Source of the DNA: an uncultured Christensenellaceae bacterium
GTDB lineage: Bacteria; Bacillota; Clostridia; Christensenellales; Borkfalkiaceae
NCBI GenBank assembly: GCA_910587005.1
Contig: CAJULB010000001.1
Location: forward strand, 62,001 to 126,000
DNA: 64,000 bases
Reading direction: 5' to 3'
Program-made: the position numbers and the translations under genes
Shown: positions 1 through 10,000 of the stretch, piece by piece
How positions within the stretch are numbered: position 1 is the first letter of the stretch
How the letters are laid out: each line of letters opens with the position of its first letter
The notes under the pieces: generated by a model
What the model saw: the letters and a program-made list of their open reading frames with translations, nothing else
Databases searched by the model: none
What the model was told of the DNA's origin: nothing

Positions 1-366
1 AGCCTCCTCTTTTTTATCGAGAATTTCCTCTCTCTGTGCAAGTCTTTGTTCAAGTTTTGCAAGTTCGCTCTTCTTCTCGCGCGATTCACGCTCGAATTCG
101 TTTCTTAACTGCAGTTCCTGTTCCTTAGCTTCCAAAATAGCTTCTTTTTTAAGCGCTTTGCACTCCAAAGAAGCGTCATCTATCATCTTTTTGGTTCTCG
201 TTTCAACGTCGCCCAATCTTTTGTCGGTTCTTTTCTGATTAATAATATATCCGACAAAAAACCCAATAACCAAAGCAAACAGCACGCCTACGCCGAGCCC
301 TACTCCAAGCCCGATAACCTTAGCGTCGTTTGCAAGAAACAGGCTGCTTAATGCCAATAAGTTCAT
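1..366 (-). CDS. rny: Ribonuclease Y, N-terminal part (runs off the window)
   Basis: This is the first 122 codons of RNase Y, the membrane-anchored endoribonuclease that starts mRNA decay in Bacillota; the KH and HD catalytic domains lie outside the window. Seen: a short extracellular start, one glycine-rich transmembrane helix at about residues 14-42, then a highly charged Lys/Glu coiled coil from about residue 45 to the edge, which is the family's N-terminal architecture. The ATG at 366 follows a strong AGGAGG ribosome site. It stands behind its own promoter. Lying next to recA and upstream of the nadE group is common in Clostridia. Confidence 0.9.
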   Translation of the reverse strand, partial: MNLLALSSLFLANDAKVIGLGVGLGVGVLFALVIGFFVGYIINQKRTDKRLGDVETRTKKMIDDASLECKALKKEAILEAKEQELQLRNEFERESREKKSELAKLEQRLAQREEILDKKEEA

Positions 367-432
367 TTAAGCCTCCTGATAAATTTTTCAATAAACACGT
401 TGCCCAAAAAAGGCGCATTTATATCTGTATAT

Positions 433-461
433 ATTTTACACCTTGTCCGCATAAATGTCAA
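433..461 (-). promoter_or_regulatory. Sigma-A promoter of rny
   Basis: On the minus strand TTGACA (456-461) is followed by a 17-nt spacer and TAAAAT (433-438), about 66 nt upstream of the rny start. Confidence 0.75.
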
Positions 462-491
462 TTTAAATATAAAGATTGTTTTTCACAATAT

Positions 492-527
492 AAAAAAATG
501 CTCCCGGGAATTCAGTCCGAGAACATT
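492..527 (-). terminator. Intrinsic terminator after the PNPOx-like gene
   Basis: Minus strand: an 11-bp stem (497-507 with 517-527, two G-U pairs), a 9-nt loop and a run of seven T. It ends the nadE/PNPOx transcription unit before rny. Confidence 0.8.
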
Positions 528-558
528 TTACTATAAATGTATTAAGCTAAATTGAAAC

Positions 559-972
559 TTACAATTCTATCCTTTCAATCTTAAAATCGCAATAATATTC
601 GGCGGTTATACCCTTAAACTTCAACACGCAATAATCGGGGTCGGTTACGCCTTCCTTATAAAACAATTTATCGCCGAAACGCCAAATTTCGTCTTTTGTC
701 GCTTGGTCGGTGCAAACTTGCATTTCACCCGTAATTGATACGCCCTGATACTTAAATATTCCGCGCTTATAAAAGTAGATGCAAGCCTTATTATTTGCCA
801 AATATTGCTTTATCTTATTTGAAGATGTGTTCGTGGAGAAGTAAATCTCGTTACCGTCGATTTTGCGAGGGGCAAGCATAGCCCTTATTACGGGATAACC
901 TTGCTCGTTTACAGAGGCAACAAACGCAGTTTTTTGTTCTGAAATAAATTGAAATATTTGAGATTTGTCCAT
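559..972 (-). CDS. Pyridoxamine 5'-phosphate oxidase-like FMN-binding split-barrel protein
   Basis: A 137-residue protein of the small flavin-binding split-barrel group (general stress protein 26 / PNPOx-like). Seen: an N-terminal helix, then a beta-rich stretch with a pattern typical of the fold (VASVNEQGYPVIRAM near residues 18-32 and YFSTNTSSNK near 44-53), where family members bind the FMN phosphate. Such proteins reduce or sense flavin-linked substrates, but the substrate cannot be told from sequence and this is not a proven vitamin B6 enzyme. It lies 33 nt downstream of nadE and just before a terminator, so it is probably the last gene of that unit. Confidence 0.75.
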   Translation of the reverse strand: MDKSQIFQFISEQKTAFVASVNEQGYPVIRAMLAPRKIDGNEIYFSTNTSSNKIKQYLANNKACIYFYKRGIFKYQGVSITGEMQVCTDQATKDEIWRFGDKLFYKEGVTDPDYCVLKFKGITAEYYCDFKIERIEL

Positions 973-1005
973 TGTATTTTTTAACCGTTAAATTATTTTA
1001 TGCCG

Positions 1006-2919
1006 TTATTCTATATCATCGAGCCAAAGCTTTGCAACTGCGTCCGAGGGCATACGCCAGTCGCCGCGCGGGGAAAGCGCAACCGAACCGACTTTCACCC
1101 CGTCGGGAATACACGAACGCTTGAATTGCTGTGCGAAAAACCGCTTATAAAAATTTTTCAGCCATTTTTTAATTGTTTCCGCGTCAAATTCGTCTTTAAA
1201 CGCATATTCGGCAAGATACTGTATTTTCGAAGGCTCGTATCCGCGCCGTACAGCATAGTACAGAAAAAAGTCGTGGAGAATATACGGACCGACCAAATCT
1301 TCGGTTTTCTGTGAAATATTACCGTTTTCATCCGGCGGAAGCAGTTCGGGACTGATTTCGGTGTTTAAAATATCCGTTAGCACCTTTCCGCACTTTCCGC
1401 CGAGCCTTTCCGCCTCGTATTTAATAAGATATTTTACAAGCGTTTTCGGCACGGAAGCGTTTACGCCGTACATTGACATATGGTCGCCGTTATACGTCGC
1501 CCATCCCAGCGCAAGCTCGCTCAAATCGCCCGTTCCTATAACAAGTCCGCTTTCCTCGTTGGCAATATCCATAAGCACAAGCGTTCTCATTCGCGCCTGC
1601 GCATTCTCGTAAGTGACGTTTTTATCTTCTGCGTTATGCCCTATATCCTTGAAGTGCTTTAAAACGCTTGCGCCTATGGGCACCGTCCTTGCCGTTGCAC
1701 CCAAAGCCTTGATAAGTTTTACTGAATTTATTTTAGTTTTATCTGTGGTGCCGAAGCCGGGCATTGTAACGGCTATTATGTCCTTTGTATCTTTACCCAG
1801 CAACTTAAACGCGCGGCACGTTACCAAAAGCGCCAGCGCGGAATCAAGCCCGCCCGAAACTCCTATAACCGCCGTTTTGCTTGAAGTATGTTTAAGACGT
1901 TTTTCAAGCCCCTTCGACTGTATGGATAAAATCAGTTCGCCCCTTTCGTCAAGCTGTAAACCGCCTTCGGGAACAAACGGAGTTTTTGAAAATTTGCGAG
2001 TTAACACGCACGCGCTGTCGGAAGTTATAAATTCACGCCGATAGTCTGTTTCGCTTTCCGTATTGTAAACGCTTGACATTCTTCTGCGTTCGTAAGCAAG
2101 CAGACTTACGTCTATTTCGCTGTACAAAAGTCCGTTTTCAAACAGTTTGCTTTCGGCAAGAACCGCGCCGTTTTCGCAAATCAGGTTATGCCCCGCAAAA
2201 ACCAAATCGGTGGTGCTTTCGCCGTCGCCCGCGTCGCAGTAAACGTAACCGCACACAAGCTTTGCCGACTGCATTTTTACCAAATCGCGGCGGTATTCCG
2301 CTTTGCCGACGGTTTCGTTACTGCATGAAAGATTAACTACAATATTTGCACCCGATTGAGCGTGCCCGACCGAGGGCGATAAAGGCGCCCACAAGTCCTC
2401 GCATATTTCCGCGGCAACGGTAAATTCGGGACAATTTTTCGCGCAGAATATCAGTCCCGTCGAAAAATATACGGCTTTGCGGTTTGCAAATTCTATAACG
2501 CTTAAACCGTTTTCGGACGGAGCGGGTGAAAAATTCCTTTTTTCATAAAATTCACCGTAATTCGGCAAATACGTTTTGGGAACAATTCCCAAAATTTCGC
2601 CGTTATTTACCGCTACTGCACAATTGTAAAGCTTGCCGTTGTATTCCACGGGCGCGCCTATAAACACAAGCGTTTGTAAGCCCTTTGTAGCATCGCAGAT
2701 TTCGGCAACCGCATTTTCACACGCCTTAATAAGCAACGGCTGATTGAACAAATCACCGCAGGTGTATCCGCAGACGCAAAGCTCGGGAAAAACAGTAAGC
2801 TGACTGCCGTTTTCCGCGCTCTGCTTTATAGCTTTTATAATCTGCGCAGTATTGAATTGCACGTCCGCAACCTTAATTTCGGGAGTTGCGGCGCAAACCT
2901 TAATAAAACCGTAATTCAT
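1006..2919 (-). CDS. nadE: Glutamine-dependent NAD+ synthase
   Basis: This enzyme makes NAD+ from deamido-NAD+, ATP and glutamine in the cytoplasm. At 637 residues it is the long two-domain form. The N-terminal carbon-nitrogen hydrolase (glutaminase) domain spans about residues 1-270 and shows the Glu-Lys-Cys triad in PELC (Glu46), PKTYLPNY (Lys115) and EICEDLW (Cys173). The C-terminal synthetase domain begins near 330 and carries the PP-loop SGGLDS at 355-360. Ammonia made in the first domain would be channelled to the second. It sits between recA and the PNPOx-like gene with short gaps on both sides. Confidence 0.95.
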   Translation of the reverse strand: MNYGFIKVCAATPEIKVADVQFNTAQIIKAIKQSAENGSQLTVFPELCVCGYTCGDLFNQPLLIKACENAVAEICDATKGLQTLVFIGAPVEYNGKLYNCAVAVNNGEILGIVPKTYLPNYGEFYEKRNFSPAPSENGLSVIEFANRKAVYFSTGLIFCAKNCPEFTVAAEICEDLWAPLSPSVGHAQSGANIVVNLSCSNETVGKAEYRRDLVKMQSAKLVCGYVYCDAGDGESTTDLVFAGHNLICENGAVLAESKLFENGLLYSEIDVSLLAYERRRMSSVYNTESETDYRREFITSDSACVLTRKFSKTPFVPEGGLQLDERGELILSIQSKGLEKRLKHTSSKTAVIGVSGGLDSALALLVTCRAFKLLGKDTKDIIAVTMPGFGTTDKTKINSVKLIKALGATARTVPIGASVLKHFKDIGHNAEDKNVTYENAQARMRTLVLMDIANEESGLVIGTGDLSELALGWATYNGDHMSMYGVNASVPKTLVKYLIKYEAERLGGKCGKVLTDILNTEISPELLPPDENGNISQKTEDLVGPYILHDFFLYYAVRRGYEPSKIQYLAEYAFKDEFDAETIKKWLKNFYKRFFAQQFKRSCIPDGVKVGSVALSPRGDWRMPSDAVAKLWLDDIE

Positions 2920-2954
2920 TTATTTATTCCGCAATTGATTTTACGCCGTTAAAA

Positions 2955-3962
2955 TCAGTCCTTCTTTTCAAGCGAAGCCTTGTGCGCTTCCCTTATTTTC
3001 GCGTCGATTTCCGCCCTTACTTCTGTATTGGTTTTAAGGTATTCGCGCATCTTTTCGCGGCCCTGCGCAACTTTTTCGTCGCCGTAATTGAACCACGAAC
3101 CGCTCTTTGTAAGAATACCGTATTCTACGCCGAGGTCTATTAAACAGCCCTCCTGAGAAACGCCCTCGCCGTAGATTATATCAAATTCCGCAACCTTGAA
3201 CGGTGGCGCAACCTTGTTTTTGACAACCTTGCATTTTGCGCGGTTGCCTATTATGCCGCCGTCGCCTTTAAGCGCGTCCGCTTTTCTTATATCAAGGCGG
3301 ATTGTCGCAAAATATTTAAGCGCCTTACCGCCGGGTGTAGTTTCGGGATTGCCGAACATAACGCCGACCTTTTCGCGCAGCTGGTTGATAAAAATTACGC
3401 ACGTTTTCGAGCGGTTTGTTATGGCGGTTAACTTTCTTAAAGCCTGCGACATAAGTCTTGCCAGAAGTCCTACGTGCGTGTCGCCCATATCGCCCTCTAT
3501 TTCCGCTTTGGGGGTAAGCGCCGCAACCGAGTCGATAACTATAACGTCAACCGCGCTTGAACGAACAAGCGATTCGCATATATCCAGCGCCTGCTCGCCC
3601 GTATCGGGCTGGGAAAGATAAAGCTCGTTGGTGTCAACGCCCAGCGCGTGCGCATACTGTGCGTCAAGCGCGTGCTCCGCGTCGATAAAAGCGGCAACTC
3701 CGCCCATTTTCTGCGTTTCGGCAATAATGTGCAGGGCGATTGTGGTTTTACCCGAAGATTCGGGGCCGTACACCTCTATTATTCTTCCGCGGGGAACGCC
3801 GCCCACGCCCAAAGCCAAATCGAGCGAAAGACAGCCCGTAGGAATAATTTCCAAATCGTTGCTGACGTTCGTATCGCCGAGCTTCATAATCGAGCCTTTG
3901 CCGTACTGCTTTTCAATCATTGCAATGGTTGAATTAAGCGCCTTTTGTTTTTCTTCATTCAT
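2955..3962 (-). CDS. recA: Recombinase RecA
   Basis: RecA forms the ATP-dependent filament for homologous recombination and SOS induction. Seen: 335 residues, close to the family norm, Walker A GPESSGKT at residues 66-73, a Walker B segment VIVIDSVAAL, and the L1/L2 loop region around EGDMGDTHVG and NQLREKVGVMFGNPETTPGG. The C-terminal acidic tail is short and mixed (ends in KKD). The ATG is preceded by AGAGGTG. The gene lies 26 nt downstream of cinA, the same cinA-recA pairing seen in many Bacillota and streptococci, and is probably co-transcribed with it. No LexA-type box was identified with confidence. Confidence 0.98.
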   Translation of the reverse strand: MNEEKQKALNSTIAMIEKQYGKGSIMKLGDTNVSNDLEIIPTGCLSLDLALGVGGVPRGRIIEVYGPESSGKTTIALHIIAETQKMGGVAAFIDAEHALDAQYAHALGVDTNELYLSQPDTGEQALDICESLVRSSAVDVIVIDSVAALTPKAEIEGDMGDTHVGLLARLMSQALRKLTAITNRSKTCVIFINQLREKVGVMFGNPETTPGGKALKYFATIRLDIRKADALKGDGGIIGNRAKCKVVKNKVAPPFKVAEFDIIYGEGVSQEGCLIDLGVEYGILTKSGSWFNYGDEKVAQGREKMREYLKTNTEVRAEIDAKIREAHKASLEKKD

Positions 3963-3988
3963 ATTTATTACACCTCTGTGATTTTTTC

Positions 3989-5086
3989 CTATTTAATGCT
4001 TTTATAAGCCGAAAACAACGCAAGATTTATCGCCGTTTCGGTTATATTTTCACGCGAACCTTTAAGCTCGTATTTATAAACCGCAGTGCCCTCCTTCAAG
4101 GCAATACCTATATATATAAGCCCCACGGGTTTATTTGTGTTGTCCGACTTAGGCCCCGCAATGCCCGTTGTAGAAATGCTTATATCGCAGTTACCGTCCT
4201 TTATCAGCCCTTCCGCCATTTCCGCGGCAGTCTGCTCGGAAACGGCGCCGAACCGCTTTAAAGTCATTTCGTCCACGCCGAGCCGCGCCGTTTTAGCTTC
4301 GTTGGAATAAGTGTTTAACCCCTCGAAATAAACCTCGCTTACGCCCGAAATCTGCACAAGCCTTTTGCTGATTCCGCCCCCTGTGAACGATTCCGCCGTG
4401 CAAATCTTCATCCTGCGGAGTTTTAAAAGCTGAACAAGCCTTTCCGCCAAAGAAATATCTTCCAAAGCATAGATATACTTATCAAGCTTTGAAACTATTT
4501 CCCGCAACGCTCTGTCAAAAACAGATTTTGCGGTATTTACACCGTAAATCACTTCTATTTTACAGTCGCCGTAGCTTTCGTGTACGTTGAATTCAAGTTC
4601 ACAGCAGATATTTTTCGCGGAATTTATAGCAGACAAAATTTCTTTTTGCGGCGCGCCCACAGTTTTAACATACGCGCAACCGTGGTTTACGCCGTAACGC
4701 TTGTCCAGCTCCGCACAAATATCCGTCGTCAAAAGTCGGTTTTTATCGTCGGAAAACAGAACAAATACCGAAGCTTTTTCCGTTTTGAGAATGTTAAGTC
4801 CGTCAAATTCCCCGCCCAAAGTACTAACCGCAAAATTTTTCAAGGTGTTTTCCATTGCTTTCGGGCAAAAAAGCAGGGTATTTTCGTAATTTTCAAAACC
4901 GTCTTTAAGCGCCGAAACGATTTCCGTCGAGGAATTGAACGCGATACAGCTTATTTTATCAAAATAATAACCGCCGTTTGCAAATTCGTTTATAACGTTG
5001 TTTACGCCGGCAAAATCATTGATTTTTTTATTGCGGAAAACTATCAGACAATTTTTTTGAGTTTTATCGTACACTGCCGTATTCAT
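3989..5086 (-). CDS. cinA: CinA family protein with divergent N-terminal domain
   Basis: The C-terminal domain (about residues 212-365) is a CinA/PncC nicotinamide-nucleotide amidohydrolase, which recycles NMN to NaMN. It has AESFTGGG at 231-238 (Cys of the common AESCTGG replaced by Phe), a TYSNEAK segment and the STTGIAGP block. The first ~200 residues have the length of the usual MoCF-like plus KH-like domains, but the MoCF glycine motifs (GTELL, GGLGPTEDD) are missing, so that half looks degenerate or strongly diverged. The gene is sandwiched between pgsA (4-nt overlap) and recA, as in other Clostridia. Function of the N-terminal half is unknown. Confidence 0.85.
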   Translation of the reverse strand: MNTAVYDKTQKNCLIVFRNKKINDFAGVNNVINEFANGGYYFDKISCIAFNSSTEIVSALKDGFENYENTLLFCPKAMENTLKNFAVSTLGGEFDGLNILKTEKASVFVLFSDDKNRLLTTDICAELDKRYGVNHGCAYVKTVGAPQKEILSAINSAKNICCELEFNVHESYGDCKIEVIYGVNTAKSVFDRALREIVSKLDKYIYALEDISLAERLVQLLKLRRMKICTAESFTGGGISKRLVQISGVSEVYFEGLNTYSNEAKTARLGVDEMTLKRFGAVSEQTAAEMAEGLIKDGNCDISISTTGIAGPKSDNTNKPVGLIYIGIALKEGTAVYKYELKGSRENITETAINLALFSAYKSIK

Positions 5087-5748
5087 TGCTTTAAAACTTG
5101 AATATTTTTTACGATGTAGTTAATTCCCGAAATCACCGTAAGTATAACGGCAATCCCGAAAAATCCCATCCAGATATAATTAGTAATATCAACCGCCAAA
5201 TGCCGACCGAATATTTCCCACAGCCCCGCGCCGACAATCATAAGCACTACGGAAATATCCTGAAAAACCGTCTTGTATTTGCCGAAAATGTCCGCCGCGA
5301 TAACCGCGCCCGAGCTTGCGGCAACCATTCTGAAACCGCTTACGATAATTTCGCGCGCAAGTATTACGGCAACTCCGCAACCCATTGCAATAAGCCCCGC
5401 GTCGGTAAAAAATGCGCGGATAAATTCGGGAACGGTCAAAACTATCACCAAAGCTGACAGAACAAGCACCTTGTCCGCAATAGGGTCTAAAAACTTACCT
5501 AAATTTGTAACCAAATTGTACTTTCTTGCAATCTTTCCGTCAAACAAATCCGTTAAGCATGCAACGGCAAACACGGCAAGCGCAACAAAGTAATGATAAG
5601 GAAACCTAATATAAAACAGCGCGATAAATACGGGTATCATACACATACGCGATATTGTAAGCTTATTCGGCAAATTCATAACGCCTTTACCCGCGGCAAA
5701 TTTATATGCCTTGCTGTTTTTGTCTATTTCTTTTTCTTCATTATTCAT
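5083..5748 (-). CDS. pgsA: CDP-diacylglycerol-glycerol-3-phosphate 3-phosphatidyltransferase
   Basis: This membrane enzyme makes phosphatidylglycerol phosphate, the first step to phosphatidylglycerol and cardiolipin. The full CDP-alcohol phosphotransferase signature D-x2-D-G-x2-A-R-x8-G-x3-D-x3-D is present from Asp67 to Asp92, with several hydrophobic helices around and after it. At 221 residues it is slightly longer than usual because of a charged 25-residue N-terminal extension rich in Lys and Glu. It overlaps cinA by 4 nt and its stop overlaps the rimO reading frame by 4 nt on the other side, so rimO, pgsA, cinA and recA appear translationally coupled. Confidence 0.93.
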   Translation of the reverse strand: MNNEEKEIDKNSKAYKFAAGKGVMNLPNKLTISRMCMIPVFIALFYIRFPYHYFVALAVFAVACLTDLFDGKIARKYNLVTNLGKFLDPIADKVLVLSALVIVLTVPEFIRAFFTDAGLIAMGCGVAVILAREIIVSGFRMVAASSGAVIAADIFGKYKTVFQDISVVLMIVGAGLWEIFGRHLAVDITNYIWMGFFGIAVILTVISGINYIVKNIQVLKQ

Positions 5749-7094
5749 AAATCGTAATCCTCTGTCCGTCCGTACAAATCGTAGCTGTCGCTTTTTTCTA
5801 TCAGAATATCGTAATACTCGCCCTGCACGGCGTCATATGCGTTGAAATACACCTTACCGTCTATATCGGGAGCCTGAAAATACGCTCTACCGACAAAACA
5901 GTTTTTATCGTAATCAATTCCGTCGCATAAAACCCGCAAGGTTTGTCCGATATGCTTTTTAAGCTTTTCAGCGGAAATATTCCGCTGAATTTCATACAAC
6001 TGCTTAACCCGCACTCTCTTTATGGAATAAGGAACCTGTCCTTTAAGCTTATTAGCGGGGGTATCAGGCTCGCGCGAGTATGCAAAGAACCCGCAGTTAT
6101 CAAGCTGTGCTTCACGCAAAAACGAACAAAGCCCCTCGTGGTCTTCTTCCGTTTCGGTCGGAAAGCCAGAAATAAACGTAGAGCGTATCGCAATATCCGG
6201 TATGCTGTCCCTCAGCTTTTTAATCAGTGCAAGATATTCCTCCCGCCCGGCAGGTCTGTTCATAAGCTTTAAAATTCTGTTTTCGCTGTGTTGCAGAGGA
6301 ATATCTATGTATTTGATTATTTTTGGATTGCTTTTGATTTCCTCAATCAGCCCGCTGTCTATCATATCGGGATAGCAGTACAATAATCTTACACTATTAA
6401 TGTTGACAAGTGTTGTCAGCTTTTGTAAAATTTCTTTTAATTTTTTTTGACCGTATAAATCGGTGCCGTAACGGGTTATGTCCTGCGCAACCAAAATCAA
6501 TTCTGAAACGTCGCCAAGGCCTTCCGCCTCTTTTAAAAGCTGTTCTATGGGAAAGCTGACGTACTTTCCCCTTATTTTCGGTATAAGGCAATAAGTGCAG
6601 CGGTTATTGCAACCGTCCGCAATTTTCAGATAAGCGTAATGTTGGGGGGTTGTCAAAACCCTTTCGGTACAGCAACCACCGTTATTTCCGCAACCCACGA
6701 AATTAACTCTGCCGTTTAAATACGATTTTTCAAGCGCTTCAAAAAAACTTCCGTAGTCGTTGGTTCCCAAAAACAAGTCGGCTTCCGTAAGCGCGCCGAA
6801 CGTTTCGCCTATAAATTTCTGAGGCAAACAGCCCGTTACTACTATTTTTTCAAGGTTGCCGCTCTTGTACACAGCGCAATCCAAAACCGTTTCTATCGCT
6901 TCCTTCCGCGCCTCGTTCAAAAACGAACACGTGTTGATAACAAGCACGTTTACTTCTTCGATTTCGTTGCTGATTTCACAGCCCCGCGCTTTGATTATTG
7001 ACAAAAGCTTTTCGGAATCAACGCGGTTTTTATCGCACCCCAAAGAAATCAACCCGAATTTTTTTGAAGTAAAATCAATCGTCAATGTCTTCAC
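5745..7094 (-). CDS. rimO: Ribosomal protein uS12 methylthiotransferase RimO
   Basis: RimO is a radical-SAM enzyme that adds a methylthio group to an aspartate of ribosomal protein S12. Seen: an N-terminal UPF0004 domain with three cluster cysteines (Cys20, Cys56, Cys89), the radical-SAM motif C-x3-C-x2-C at 162-169 with the context GCNNRCTYCLIP, and a C-terminal TRAM domain from about residue 375. The GLISLGCDKN start favours RimO over the tRNA enzyme MiaB. The first 20 nt overlap the end of ftsK, and the start follows directly in that frame, so translation is probably coupled to ftsK. Confidence 0.92.
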   Translation of the reverse strand: MKTLTIDFTSKKFGLISLGCDKNRVDSEKLLSIIKARGCEISNEIEEVNVLVINTCSFLNEARKEAIETVLDCAVYKSGNLEKIVVTGCLPQKFIGETFGALTEADLFLGTNDYGSFFEALEKSYLNGRVNFVGCGNNGGCCTERVLTTPQHYAYLKIADGCNNRCTYCLIPKIRGKYVSFPIEQLLKEAEGLGDVSELILVAQDITRYGTDLYGQKKLKEILQKLTTLVNINSVRLLYCYPDMIDSGLIEEIKSNPKIIKYIDIPLQHSENRILKLMNRPAGREEYLALIKKLRDSIPDIAIRSTFISGFPTETEEDHEGLCSFLREAQLDNCGFFAYSREPDTPANKLKGQVPYSIKRVRVKQLYEIQRNISAEKLKKHIGQTLRVLCDGIDYDKNCFVGRAYFQAPDIDGKVYFNAYDAVQGEYYDILIEKSDSYDLYGRTEDYDL

Positions 7095-10000
7095 CGTAAA
7101 TCTGTATAAATTCGTCCTTTGACAGCAACACCTTTCTCGGCTTAGAGCCTTCCGAAGGCGTTATATAGTTCATTTTTTCCATCCAGTCGATTATTTTGCA
7201 GGCTTTAATATAGCCTACGGGGAAACGGCGCTGAATCATAGAAACCGACGCCTGATTTGAAGTGACGCAGTATTTAAGCGCTTTAATATGAGTATCGTCT
7301 ATTTTAAACTCCTCGTCGTCGCCTCCGTCGCCGCCGCCTATTGAAGGCGCGGGAGTTTCCTCCTCAACCGTATTGATAAAGTCGGAAAGTCCTTGGTCAA
7401 AGTAAGTTTCGTTATGCGCTTTAATAAAGTCGGTTACTCTCTGCACCTCGGGCGTGTCTACAAAACAGCCCTGAATACGCGTAAGGTCGGGATTTTCCGC
7501 CGAACGGAAATACAAATCCCCTCGTCCGAGCAATTTTTCCGCGCCGCCTATATCGAAAATACAGCGTGCGTCGTCGAAAGAGTTAACTTTAAAGCCTATA
7601 CGCGTAGGCAAATTCGATTTGATAAGACCTGTAATACAGTCAACCGAAGGACGCTGTGTTGCAAGAATAAGGTGAATACCCGCCGCGCGCGCCTTTTGAA
7701 CAAGCTTTATTATTCTGCTTTCTATGTCTTTTTTAGCCTGTAACATCAAATCGCCGAATTCGTCTAAAACAATAAGAATTTTAGGCAGTTTTTCTTCGCC
7801 GGCAGGCAAATGCGAGTTGTATTCTTCAAGGTTTTTAGTGGCTTGCCCCGCCTCTGTCATATCCTTAAACAGCGTATATCTGCGCTCCATTTCCTTTATT
7901 GCCCAGTTCAGCGCTTTTATAGCCTTATCGCACTCGTACAAAATTTCGTTAATCATAAGGTGCGGAAGCTTATCGTAGGAAATAAATTCAACCTGTTTGG
8001 GGTCAACGAGAATAAGCCTGAGCTCTTCGGGGCCGTATTTATATAAAAGACTTATAAGCAACGCGCTTAAACATATACTTTTACCGCTGCCCGTAGTACC
8101 CGCAACAAGCAGGTGCGGCATTTTGGTAATATCGGGGCATACTACCTCTCCCTCTATATTTTTGCCGAGTCCGAACGTAAGCGACCCCGGTTTGCTGTTT
8201 AAAAAGCTCCTTGAAGCAAGCATACCTTTAAGCCCTACGGTAGTGCGCTGATTGTTGGGAACTTCGATTGACAGCGCGCCCTTCGCATAGTTAAGGTATG
8301 CGTTTACGTTATCCTTTTTAAGCTCCATAGCAATCGCGTCGCGGTATTTTACGGCTTGGTTTATTTTGGTTTTATCCACTATTATAACGTCATAGCGCGT
8401 AATTGCGGGACCGATTGTAACGTTTGAAACCTCGCTTGCTATTTTAAAGCGGTCAAGCGTTTCAACTATAATGCGCTTATTGTCCTCTATCTCGCCCGTA
8501 TTTATGTTGTTCGTTTCAGGGTAATCGTCCAAAAGGTCTAACGAGGGTCTTACGTACTTCTTCCAGACGTGTTTGGGCTTTTCTTCCGCAACAGGTTCCG
8601 CAGGTTGCGGAGCGGGCTTAGCAACGGGTTTTTCGGTATTTTCCGTTCTGCGTACGGGACTTATATTGTTCTGAACAACCTCGCGCGCGCCTCTGCCGGC
8701 TACCGAATCTCTTTTGCCGAAAACTTCCGTTTCAGTATTATCGCCGTCCATTTCGTCGTCGTCAAACAACTCGGAATTGCTGTTAGTTCTGCCCAAAGCC
8801 GCCGAGCTGACGTCACGGCGGATAGAAGTATTGAACAGCTTATCGACATCGCTGTCGGAAGCCGTTTCGGCTGAATTTCTTTCTGCATTTTCCGCAGGCA
8901 TTTCGCCCCTTATAGCGCGGTTATAATTCTGCTCGCTTTCGGAGGGCTGTTCAGGCTGATTTAAAGGCGCTTCGCTGAAACCTACATTACCGCGTTCGCG
9001 CACGGGCGCAATATAGGGCGGTTCGGGTTCAACATACTGTTCAACAGGCTCGGACCGATACGGCTCAACTTCTTCCGTTTCATAAATTTCGGCAGGATAA
9101 TTCTGCTCCTCATATTCGCTGTTAGCGTTTATATAACCGTTATAATTCTGAGAACTGTTTTCATTATTCTGAACGGGATAAACTCCGCCCGATACGGCGC
9201 TGTATCCGTCAAGGTCGGTCGCAGGTTGTTCGCCGTATACAAAGCTTGAAGGCGACGACTGAACGGGCTGGTTCAAAACCTCGTCGGAAAAGGCTTCCGT
9301 ATAGCTCGTTTCTGGAACGGACGTATTGTCCTTTTGCGGTTTTACGCCGCCCGAAGAAAAGCTGTTTAAATAATCGGCTTCGCTTGCCGTGGTTGTGGCT
9401 GGACGGTTAAAGTATGAATTTTCATTGAAAATCATATTCCGTCTGTAACTTTCCGCTGCAAATTCACCGTTCTGAAACAGAATTTTGCGCCCGAGATTTT
9501 TCGAAGAAAATTTGTCGTCCTCTTCGGGCTGCGGGTTTACCGCCGCGGTCGGTTGGGGCTGATGCACGTATACCGTATTCGGCACGGTCTGAGCAACATC
9601 TTCAACGGGCTGAACGTACTGAACGCCCGACTGAGTAACAGCCTCAGCTTCTTCCGTTGCCGCAACATTTTCCACACGGCTGACTTCGCCGTTATCGCGC
9701 GTTCTCTTTCTGAAAATATTTTTACCGCCGAACGCAAGCACCGTCACATATCCGCACGCAACGGAAAGCAATGCAAGTATTATATAAGCGGCAACATAAG
9801 AAAGCTTTGCCAAAGGATAGGTTACAATAGCGGATATAACCCCGCCGAAAGTATAGCCCTTAATACCGCTTTGCGCGTTCTTGTAGCAGTCGGCAATATA
9901 CTTGCCGTATCCGCCCATCTCGAAGTTGCGGGTAGTAACCGTATGGAACAGCAAAAACAGCATAAAAACCGTAAGCGCCAGCGTAAAAGCCTTACGGAAA

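Noticed and set aside
330..536. A 68-codon frame over the rny promoter region
   Set aside because: It covers the rny start, promoter and a terminator on the other strand and has no ribosome site.
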